The notes under the pieces are model-generated. The model had not been told where the DNA came from. It saw only the letters and a list, made by a program, of their open reading frames with translations, and ran no database searches. Below are positions 53,491 through 64,000 of a DNA stretch of 64,000 nucleotides, piece after piece. The number at the start of each line of letters is the position of its first letter. Position 1 is the first letter of the stretch. The position numbers were made by a program, and so were the translations under genes. Source of the DNA: Sapria himalayana (Eukaryota > Streptophyta > Magnoliopsida > Malpighiales > Rafflesiaceae); the NCBI GenBank assembly GCA_029783825.1, contig JAREIK010016187.1, positions 62,001 to 126,000 of the forward strand, written 5' to 3'.

Positions 53491-56400
53491 TTCAGTATCA
53501 TTTTAATTTTTATTTTAATTATTTATCATTTATTTTTATAGAAATATTAATTATAAAATAAATTATTAGTGAGACAGATCTAATTTAAATAAAATCGGTA
53601 TATCCTAAATAATAAAGAATAAATCTCATTTTTTTTCATTTTAATTTTAAATATTCAAATTTAATTATTTATTTGTTTATAATTAATATAAATATTAATT
53701 ATAATATAAATTATGAGTTACACAAATATAATTTATATAAATTATTTTTCATCAAAATAATATAGATAACTTTTTAAAAGAAAAAAAAATTTCAAACCAA
53801 AAAATTATTATATAGTAATATATTTTGCTTTTCTTCTGAATCATGTTTTGTAATTATATTATAATTGATATCTATCTTATTAATAATAGATTATTAATTT
53901 ATTTTTTGATCATTATTAGAATATTTATCAATAAAATAGTTTATATTGAATTTATATGATATATAAATATAATGATTATTATAACTAAATATTGAATTCA
54001 CTTTTGAAAAAATTTAAAAATTTTTATATTTTTTAAGGTAATAACCTTTGGAAATATCAAAAAATAATAAAAATAAATTTTTTGTTTTATTTTTTAAATA
54101 AAACATATAAACTACTAAATGCATACACAATTAAATAAGTAAATTCCTAGACCCCGTAATGCCTAAATACAGTAACCATTAAACCGCTATATACTACGTA
54201 ATAATTAATAAATTGAATTTTTATTTCAATTTATTATTATTTTTAATATTCATTTTAATTATTTATTAGTTTATTTTTTTAGAAATATTTATTACAAAAT
54301 AAATTTTTAGTGGGACAAAAATAATTTAAAAAATTTATTTTTAATGAAATTAATATATATATGCATATAAAAGAAGTAAAAATTTAAAATTATTATCTAT
54401 TAATATATTTTACTTTAATTTTGAATCAATTAAGATTTTGTAAATATTTTTTAATTAATTTCTATTTAATATAGTTTATATATTCATTTTAATTATTTAT
54501 TAGTTTATTTTTATAGAAATATTTATTATAAAATAAATTATGAGTGCGACAAATATAACTTAAATAATTTATTTTTAATCAAAAAAAAAATATAAATGCT
54601 TATAAAAGAAGTAAAAATTTAAAAATTAAAAATTATTATCCAGTAATATATTTTACTTTAGTTTTGAATCAATTTGGGTTTTGTAAATATTTTTTAATTA
54701 ATATCACTCTTTTTATTATTAGTTTATTAATTTATATTTTGATCATTAATATATTATCTATCAATAAAATTGTTTATATTGAATTTATATGATATATAAT
54801 TATTAATATTATTATAACTAAATATTGTATTTGCATTTCAGAAATATTTTAAATATTATAATATTTTCAATGGTTATAACCTATGAAAATGAGAAAAAAA
54901 AACAATTTTTTTTTGCTTATTTTATTGATTAAATTAAACCAATAAACCACAAAATGCTTAAAAACCTAAATCGCTAAACTCCTAAAAAGATAAAACCTCT
55001 AATTACTTAAACCATTTAACTAATATACATTAATAATAAATCATAAATATCATTTTAAGTTTTATTCAGTATAATATTAAATTTTTATTTTAAATAATTT
55101 TAAGTTTATTTTTATAGAAATATGAATTACAAAATATATTATTAGTGAGACAGATCTAATTTAAATTAGACCGGTATATCCTAAATAATAAATAATAAAT
55201 CTCATATTTTTAATTATAATTTTAAATATTCATTTTAATTATTTATTTGTTTATTTTTATATAAATATAAATTACAAAATAATTTTTGATTTACAGAAAT
55301 ATAATTTATTTAAATTATTTTTTATCAAAAAGTTATAAAAAACTTTTTTAATGAAAAAAAAATTCAAAACAAAAAATTATCATATAGTAATATATTTTGC
55401 TTTGCTTCTGAATCATTTTAGGTTTTGTAATTATATTTTAATTGATATCTATCTTATTAATAATAGATTATTAAGTTATTTTTTAATCATTATTAGAATA
55501 TTTATCAATAAAAATGTTTATATTTAATTTATATTATATATAAATATAATGATTATTATAACCTAAATATTGTATTCACTTTTTAAAAAAATTTTAAAAT
55601 TATTATATTTTCAAATGTTATAACCTTTGAAAATGTGAAAAAATAAACAAATATTTTTTTTTGATATTCTATTGTTTAAATAAAACCAATACACCACTAA
55701 ATGCCTAAGCATTTAAATCCCTAAACTACAAAATCCCGATACCTGTATATAGATAATCCTTTAAATCAGTATACCCTAAATAATAATTAATAAATTTCAT
55801 TTTTATTTGTTTTCATTATAATTTTAAAAATTCATTTTGATTGTTTAGTTTTTTATTTTTATATATGTATTAATTATAAAATAAATTATTAGTTAAAAAT
55901 ATAATTTATAAAAATTATTTTTCATCAAAAGATTGATAAGCATATAAAAAGAATAAAAATTAAAAAAAATGATTATTATTTAGTAATATATTTTACTTTT
56001 CTTTTGAATCATTTTAGGTTTTGATATTATATTTTAAGTTATATCAATATTATTCATAATAGATTTTTAATTTATTTTTTGATAATTATTAGAATATCTA
56101 TCAATAAAATTATTTATATTGAATTTATATGATATATAATTATTATGATTATTATAAATAAATATTGTATTCACTTTTTAAAAAAATTTAAAAATTATTT
56201 TATTTTCAAAGGTTATAATCTTAAAAAATGAGAAATAATAATAAAAAAAATTTTAGTTATTTCATTTTTTAAATAAAACCTATAGACCCTTAAATGCTTA
56301 CTTACTTAAATTAGTAAGCTCATAAACCCCTAAACCCCTAAATACATAAAGATTTTAACATCTATATACTACTTAATAAATAATAATCTAATTTTTATTT

Positions 56401-59335
56401 CTATTTATTATAATTTTAAATATTCATTTTAATATTTATAGTTTAATTTTTTAGAAAAATTAATTACAAAATAAATTTCGAGTGAGACAAATATTATTTA
56501 AATAATTTATTTTTAATAAAAAAAATATAAGCTTATAAAAATAAGAAAAAAATTAAAAATTATTTATTATTATTTAGTAATATATTTTGATTTGATTTTG
56601 AATCATTTTGTGTTATGTAAATATATTTTAATTAATATTTATATTATTAATAATAGTTTGTTAATTTAATTTTTGATCATTATTATAATATCTATCATTA
56701 AAATTGTTTATATTGAATTTATATGATATATAATTAGAAAGATTAATATAATTATACAAAGTATTCACATTTCAAAAAATTTTAAAAATTATTTTATTTT
56801 TAAAGGTTATAACCCTAGAAAATCAGAAAAAATCTAAATTTTTTTTTAAATTTATTATATAAATAAAACCGATAAACCACTAAATACCTAAAAACCTAAA
56901 TTGATAAACTCCTAAACGACAAAACTCCTGAATAATCAAACCATTAAACCGATATACCACATATAATAAATCATAAATCTCATTTTAATTTATATTCATT
57001 ATAATTTTAAATATTCATTTTAATAATGTATTAGTTTATTTTTATAGAAATATCAATCACAAAATAAATAATGAGTGAGACAAATATAATTTTAATAATT
57101 TACTTTAATCAAAAAAAAAAAGCTTATATAAAGAATTAAAAATATAAAAACAAAAAATTATTATTTAGTAATATATTTTACTTTGATTTTGAATCATTAT
57201 ATATAGGTTTTGCAATTATATTTTAATTGCAATCAATCTTATTAATAATAGTTTATTAATTTATTATTTGATCAATTTTATAATATCTAGCAATAAAATT
57301 ACTTATATTTAATTTAAATCTCTTATAATTATTAAGATTATTATAACTAAATATTATATTTACATTTGAAAAAAATTTAAAAATTATTATATTTTCAAAG
57401 GTTATAACCTTCAAAAATGATAAAAAATCATAAAAATAATTTTTTTATTCTTTTATTATTTAAATAAAACTTATAAACCACTAAATGGCTAAACATTTAA
57501 ATCTATAGACTTCTAAACCCCAAAACCCCTTAAATACTTAAACCATTAAACCTATATAAACTAAATAATAAATAATAAATCTAATTTTTATTAGTATTCT
57601 TTATAATTTTAAATATTCATTTTAATTATTTTTTAGTTTATTTTTATAGAAATATTAATTGCAAAATAAATAATGAGTGAGACATATATTTTTTAGTAAA
57701 TTATTTTTTATGAAAAAAATATAAGCTTATAAAAATAAACGAAGTTTCAAAAATTTAAAATTTTATTTAGTAATATAATTTACTTTGATTTTTAAATTAT
57801 TTTGGGTTCTACAAATATATTTTAATTAAAATATGTCTTATTAATAATAGTTTATTAATTTATTTTTTGATCATCAAAATAATATATATTAATAAAATTT
57901 TTTATATTGAATTTACATCAAATATTATTATTAAGATTATTATAACTAAGTATTGTATTCATATTTTAGAACTATTAAAAAATTATTATATTTTCAAAGG
58001 TTATAACCTTTGAAAATCACGAAAATTCATAAAAATAAATTTTTTGTTATTTCATTGATTGAATAAAATCTATAAATCAATAAATATAACCTAAATGTGT
58101 AAACATATAAATAAATAAACTCATTAACCCCAAAACCACAATAAACTTAAACTATTAAATAGGTATACCCTAAATAATAAATAATAAATCTCATTTTTAT
58201 TAGTATTCATTATAATTTTATATATACATTTTTATTATTTATTAGTTTATTTTTATAGAAATATAAATTTAAAAATAAATTAATAGTAAGACAAATATAA
58301 TTTAAATAATTTATTTTTCATAAAATAATATATATGGTTATAAATTGATACAAAAATTTAAAAATTTAAAATTAATATTTAGTAAAATATTTCACTTTTA
58401 TTTTGAATCATTTTAGGTTTTGTAAATATATTTTAAACAATATTTATCTTATTAATAATTATTTATTAATCTTTTGTATGATCATTATTATAATATATAT
58501 CAATATAATTGTTTATATTGAATTTACATGATATATAATTATTAAGATTATCATAACTAAATATAGTATTCACATTTAAAAAAAATTTAAAAATTGTTAT
58601 AGTTTCAAAGGTTATATCCTTCAAAAATGAGAACAAATAACAAACAAAAAATTTTGTTATTTTATTTTTAAATAAAACTGATAAACTACTAAATGGCTAA
58701 ACACTTAAATCACTAAATTCTTAAATCCCAAAAGTCATAAAAATATATTATTTTAAACCTGTATATTTTATCTTATTAATAATTGTTTTATTTAATATCT
58801 ACCTTATTAATATATTTTAATTTGATTTTGAATCATTTTAGGTTTTGCAAATAAATTTTATTTAATATCTATCTTATTAATAATTGTTAATTAATTTATT
58901 TTATTATCGTCATTAATATATCTATAAAAAAAATTATTTATATTGAATTTACATAATATATAATTATTTAGATTATTATAACAAAATAATATTTTCATAT
59001 TTTAAAAAAATTTTAAAATTATTAAGTTTTCAAATGTTATAACCTTTGAAAATGAGAAAAAATAAAAAAAACAAATTTTTTGTTATTAGTTTTTTAAATA
59101 AAATCTATAAACCACAAAATAGCTAAGTTCTTAATGACTAGACTCCTAAACCCCGAAGCCCATAAATACATATGCCTTTAAATTAGTATACTCTAAATAA
59201 TAAATAATAAATCTCATTTTTATTAGTATTAATTATAATTTTAAATATTAATTTTAATTATTTATATGGTTATTTTTATTGAAATATTAATTACAAAATA
59301 AATTATTAGTGAGACGGATATAATTAAAAAATATT
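53491..59335 (-). repeat. inverted AT-rich satellite array, right part
   Basis: Reversed monomers have boundaries near 54190, 55020, 55775, 56360, 56945, 57560, 58160 and 58750, with partial 150-bp units near 53491-53600 and 55020-55190. The stretch 58720-59335 matches the reverse of about 22700-23260 and also resembles 46161-46800. Two tracts of the inverted block therefore come from the same source type. The right edge near 59335 returns to + orientation in mid-monomer (AATATT then AATTAAAATGAATATTTAAA). No genes. Confidence 0.88.
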
Positions 59336-59345
59336 AATTAAAATG
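59325..59345. other. right inversion junction
   Basis: Reversed sequence (GACGGATATAATTAAAAAAT) gives way to + oriented tail sequence (AATTAAAATGAATATTTAAA). The exact base is uncertain because both sides are AT-rich and share short AATT words. Confidence 0.7.
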
Positions 59346-61765
59346 AATATTTAAAATTATAATGAATACAAATAAAATAGAGATTTATTATTTATTATTC
59401 AAGATATACTAGTTTAATGGTTTAAGTATTTAGGTGTTTTGGGGTTTAGTGATTTAAGTGTTTAGGCCTTAAATGATTTATAGTTTTTATTTAAAGAATG
59501 AAAAAATAAAAAATATAATTTTTTGATTTTTTTTTAATTTTTGAAGGTTATAACCTTTGAAAATATATTAATTTTTAAATTTTTTTAATGTGAATATAAT
59601 ATTCAGTAATAATACTCTTAATAATTATATATAATGAAAATTCAATATAAATAATTTTATTAATAGTTATTATAATAATGATCAATAAAAAATTAATAAA
59701 CTATTATTAATAAGAATGTTATAAATTAAAATATAATTGCAAAATCTAAAATGATTCAAAATAAAAATAAAATATATAACTAAATAATAAATTTTTGTTT
59801 TTAAAATTTTGCCTCTTTTATAAGGATATATATTTTTTTTGATGAAAAATAAAATATTTAAATTAGATTTTTCTCACTAATAATTTATTTTGTAATTAAT
59901 ATTTCTATAAAAACAAATTTATAAATAATTAAAATAAAAATTAAAAATTACACTTAATAAAAATTAAATTGAGATTTATGATTTTTTATTAACGTACACA
60001 TGTTTAATGGTTTATGTATTTAGAGGTTTTGTCATTTAGGAGTTTAGCAATTTATGTTTTTAGGCATTTAGTGGTTTATAGGTTTTATTTAAACAATAAA
60101 ATAACAAAAAAAAATTTGTTATTTTTTCTAATTTTCATAGGTTATACCTTTGAAAAAATAATAATATTTAAATTTTTTTGAAATGTGAATACAATATTTA
60201 GTTATAATAATATTAATAAATATATATCATATAATTTGAATATAAATAATTTTATTGATAGAAATATAATAATGATCAAAATTTAAATTAATAAACTAAT
60301 AATAAAGATATTAATATTAATTAAAAAATATTTACAAAACCCAAATTGATTCAAAATTAAAGTAAAAACTATTATTGGATAATAATTTTTAATTTTTAAA
60401 TTTTTAATTCTTTTATAAACATATATATTTTTTTGATTAAAAATAAATTAATTAAAATATATATGTCGCACGCATAATTTAATTTGTAATAAATATTTCT
60501 ATAAAAATAAACTAATAAATAATTAAAATGAATATTAAAAATTATATTAAATAGAAATAAAAATTAGATTATTTAATTATTAAGTAGTATATAGCAGTTT
60601 AATAGTTTATGTATTTAGGCATTATGAGGTTTAGGAGTTTACTAATTTAACTGTCTATGAATTTAGTGGTTTATAGGTTTTATCAAAAAAAATAAAATAA
60701 TAAAAAATTTATTTTTATTATTTTTTGATATTTTGAAAGTTTTTAACCTTTGAAAATATAATAATTTTAAAATTTTTTTTTAATATGAATACAATATTTA
60801 GTTATAATAATCATTATAATTATATATCATATAAATTCAATATAAAAATTGTATTGATAAATATTCTAATAATGATCAAAAACTGAATTAATAATCTATT
60901 ATTAAAAAGATAGATATCAATTAAAATATAATTACAAAACCTAAAATGATTCAGAAGAAAAGCAATATATATTACTATATAATAATTTTTTGTTTTGAAT
61001 TTTTTTTTTCTTTTAAAAAGTTAATCAATAAGTTTTTGATGAAAAATAATTTAAATAAATTATATTTGTCTAACTCAATTTATTTTGTAGTTAATATTTA
61101 TATATAAAAAAACAAATAATTAATTAAAATGAATATTTAAAATTATAATGAAAAAAAAATGAGATTTATTATTTATTATTTAGGGATGCCAGTTTAATTT
61201 AAATTAGATCTGTCTCACTTATAATTTATTTTGTAATTAATATTTCTATCAAATAAATTGATAAATAATTAAAATAAAAATTTAAAATTATACTGAATAA
61301 AAATTAAAATGAGATTTATGATTTATTATTAATTTATACCAGTTTAATGATTTAAGTATTTAGAGGTTTTGTCGTTAGGAGTTTTGCGATTTATGTTAGT
61401 AGGCTTTTAGTGGTTTATAGGATTTATTTAAAAAAATAAAATGACAAACAAAATTTCTATAATTTTTTATCATTTTCATAGGTTATAACTATTTAAAAAT
61501 ATAATAATATTTAAAATTTTTTGAAATTTTAATACAAATTTTGTTATAATAATATTAATTATTTTAAATCATATAAATTTAATATAAATAATTTTATTGA
61601 TAGATATTATAATAATGATCAAAAATTAAATTTATAATCTATTAATATTAAGATTGATATTAATTAAAAATATTTACAAAACCCAAATTGATTCAAAATT
61701 AAAGTAACTTATATTACTTGATAATAATTTTAAATTTTTAAATATATGCTTCTTTTATAAATTTA
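59336..61765 (+). repeat. AT-rich satellite array, block 6
   Basis: Monomers in + orientation start near 59410, 60003, 60597 and 61345, with a partial 150-bp unit at 61180-61340. The order and individual variants (for example TTTTGTCGTTAGGAG near 61365, also at 37500) match 35545-37745 at an offset of about 23.85-23.88 kb. The block ends abruptly at truncated hAT sequence, well short of the monomer position where the paralogous hAT inserted. Confidence 0.88.
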
Positions 61766-62232
61766 TTTTCGCATCCCATTCTGTCACGTATTTTTTCATT
61801 TGGGATGGTTTCGTATCTTAAGCAATATTACTCCCGAGAATCGTCCCGTCCTAAAAAACCTATACTAGAACCAAGAATATATATATATATATATAACATG
61901 AAGATGCCACCAATTTCGCTACCATTCATGCCACCTGATGCCATTCCAGCCTTGTTCAGTTAGGTCCAGCCCTTGTACATAGCACTTTTAGTTGCCTCCA
62001 CTATGTCTAAGATGCCACCAGCCTTTTGGTTTGTTTTTCTGACGAGAATTGAATGTTTAATTATTATTATTATTATATGTATTAGTCAGTTTTGTTGAGT
62101 ATTGGTTGTGGTGTTGTAGTTGGGCCGAATGAGTGGGCCGAATGTGTTACAGTTAGTTTTGTAGAGCTTGATTGTTTGAAATATTTATATTTATTTATGC
62201 TTAACATATCATATTATTTAATGGCAATGTAG
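61766..62232 (+). other. hAT copy 2 leader
   Basis: This non-coding leader is homologous to 38075-38529 but keeps about 100 bp before the transposase frame that copy 1 has lost. An AT dinucleotide run is near 61877-61896. No promoter is confidently seen. Confidence 0.55.
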
Positions 62233-64000
62233 ATGGCACAATCCAGTGGTAAATGAAAAATACAATAAATTGAAGATGATCACATCTCAAATGATAAAAG
62301 TACTGGTAAATCTAATCATCATCCTTTCACGAACGCTCCTATTGTTACGGCAGGTTCTTCAATTCCAATTATAAAAGAAAGTCAATGTACATCTGAACCT
62401 CAAGCTCGTAAAAAGTATAAGTCTGCTGTTTGGGAAACTTATGAGATATTAGTTGATTCAGAGGGAATTGAAACTGGTAAGGCAGCTTGTATATGGTGTA
62501 GGAAAGAATACTTTGCAAAAAGTGATCAAGGTACTTCGGATTTATGGAAATACTTGAGAGAATTAATAGAAGCTCACAAAGGTAAAGGCAAGTCACAATC
62601 TTTGTTGAGTTTCACTAAAGGTACTATTTCAGAGGATAACAAATTAACTTGTTGGCAATTTGATCAACAACTAGTTAGAAAGATTTTGGTGAAAATGATC
62701 ATAAAAGATGAATTGCCTTTTTGTTTTGTTGAGAGGGATGAGTTCAAGGAGTTTTGTGAAGTTATTGTGCCTCAATTTAAAATTTCATCTAGGCACTCTA
62801 CACCGAGGGATTGTTTTTCTTTGTTTGTGAAGGAAAATAAAAATTATTTGATAGCATATCATCTCATTGTTGTAGAGTTTCATTGACTACCGACACTTGG
62901 ACTAGCCTTCAAAATTTATCTTATATATGTTTGACTGTTCATTTAATTGATTCTCAATGGAATATGCATAAAAGGCTTTTGAACTTTTGTGTAATTAAAA
63001 GTCATTCTGGAGTTAATATTAGAAATGATATTGAGTTTTGCATGAATGAATGGGGTATGAGAAAGTTGTTTGAATTACTGTTGACAATACATCAAATAAT
63101 GATGTTGTAGTTAAACAATTGAAAAAAAAGCTTGTGAAGAAAAGTGTTGTACCTTAGAGAGGCGAGAATTTTCATATGAGATGTCGTGCTCATATCTTTA
63201 ACTTAATTGTCAGAGATGGAATTACAGAAGTTGAGGGTGCTATTCAAAAAATTAGAGGTGAGGTCAAATATGTGAGGAGTAGTCTTAAAAGATTTGATAT
63301 GTTTAAGTTGTGTTGAAGAAGCAAACTTGACATATAGATCTTCATTGAAATTAGATTGTCCTACAAGATGGAATTCAACTTATTTGATGCTAGAAACTGA
63401 TATAAAATATCAAAAAGAATTTGATAAGTTGGAGGACAAAGACAAAAGGATTTTGAAGGAGTTTGGTTCAAACGTTCCAACTGAGAGAGACTGAACAAAT
63501 GCCAAAATTTTTGCTCGTTTCTTGAAAACTTCTTATGAGGTAACTTGTAAATTTTCTGGCTCATAATATTCTAGCTCTAGTGTTTATTTTCCTCCGATTA
63601 TTCGAATTTTGAAAAAAAAATTGAGCTTTGTGAAAATAGTAGAGATTCAACGGTGTCTGAAATCGGTATGAAAATGAGTCATAAATTCAACAAATATTGG
63701 GGTTCTCTTCGGTCAACAAATATTATGCTATTTGTAGCAGTAATGTTGGATCATAGATATAAGCTCAAATATCTCAAGGGTAAATACACTTAGCTTTATG
63801 GAGAGGAATTGGCTAAAATTTTTGTGAAAAAGGTTATAAATGCTATAAATAAGTTGATGGATGATTATAAAGATTTAAATGAAGATGAATCAAAAGAAGA
63901 TGATTTCTCTTCTACTGTGTTGAAGAAAAATGATGATTTCTTTGATGGTAGTGATACTTATGTTGATGATTTTTTTTGTAGAATTGGAAAAAGAATAAGA
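62233..64000 (+). pseudogene. hAT transposase pseudogene, copy 2 (runs off window)
   Basis: The candidate original start is ATG at 62233 (MAQSSGK), but TGA (62254-62256) and TAA (62266-62268) follow at once in that frame. From there the frame is open to 62886 and includes an intact-looking BED region (CIWC at 62488-62499), without the roughly 30-bp extra segment seen in copy 1. A one-base loss near 62835 shifts the frame. The catalytic core resumes at 62883 (TTDTW; Asp 62892-62894), and a second one-base loss near 63070 shifts it again before the second Asp (63083-63085). It then has CVEEANL and LDCPTRWNSTYL intact at 63309-63390, and stops TGA (63492-63494), TAA (63564-63566) and TAG (63791-63793). 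The end of the domain is cut by the window. Confidence 0.9.

Larger units (their letters stand above)
61766..64000 (+). mobile_element. hAT element, copy 2: left-truncated, continues past window end
   Basis: Sequence from about 61766 matches copy 1 from about 38075. The left terminal repeat, target duplication and about 90 bp of the element are missing, as is about 240 bp of the satellite that precedes them in copy 1. The simplest reading is one deletion of about 330 bp across the left edge. The right end is outside the window. It shares its satellite neighbourhood and several lesions with copy 1. It cannot transpose without its left end, whatever its right end looks like. Confidence 0.88.

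Noticed and set aside
62369..62596. Minus-strand frames 62369-62596 and 63361-63564
   Set aside because: They are antisense shadows of the hAT transposase pseudogene.
1..64000. tRNA, rRNA or other structured RNA genes
   Set aside because: No cloverleaf with A and B boxes or rRNA-like segment was noticed; the only strong dyads are the satellite palindromes.

Overview
This window looks like nuclear heterochromatin from a flowering plant. Three things point that way: plant-type TTTAGGG telomere-like motifs, a BED-zinc-finger hAT (Ac-like) transposon with a plant-style intron, and no compact prokaryotic gene organisation. I see no intact protein-coding gene. The species cannot be named from what is here.

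About 80 % of the window is one extremely AT-rich satellite with a monomer near 590-598 bp. The monomer has a recognisable anatomy. It starts with a few TTTATTA/TTTAGGG heptamers, then about eleven TTTANNNN octamers (roughly 90 bp). A near-perfect 26-32 bp palindrome centred on GGTTATAACC follows, and then about 430 bp of AT-rich sequence. Monomers run on the + strand from 1552 to about 46160. They are reversed from about 46161 to 59335, then return to + strand. Monomer variants recur in the same order, so the array has higher-order structure. The blocks near 1-6800 and 27280-34000 match at an offset of about 27.2 kb. The block 59380-64000 matches 35545 onward at an offset of about 23.85 kb.

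Four kinds of less AT-rich sequence interrupt the array. (1) A module of about 2.4 kb occurs three times: 1-1551 (cut by the window edge), 26345-28812, and 51133-53490 inverted. It carries an AATAAA signal, an A-tract resembling a poly(A) tail, and a degenerate heptamer telomere-like tract beside it. (2) A module of about 575 bp occurs twice (about 5003-5577 and 32190-32780), with a short reading frame conserved between copies. (3) A complete-ended but dead hAT element lies at 37984-41589, with 18-bp terminal inverted repeats and an 8-bp target duplication. (4) A second hAT copy, truncated on its left, runs from about 61766 off the window end.

The two hAT copies share several disabling mutations and the same satellite neighbours. 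They are therefore best read as one dead insertion copied by satellite-array duplication, not as two transpositions. The window records array expansion, inversion and hitch-hiking of inserted DNA. All alignments and offsets come from reading landmarks by eye; no computation was run.
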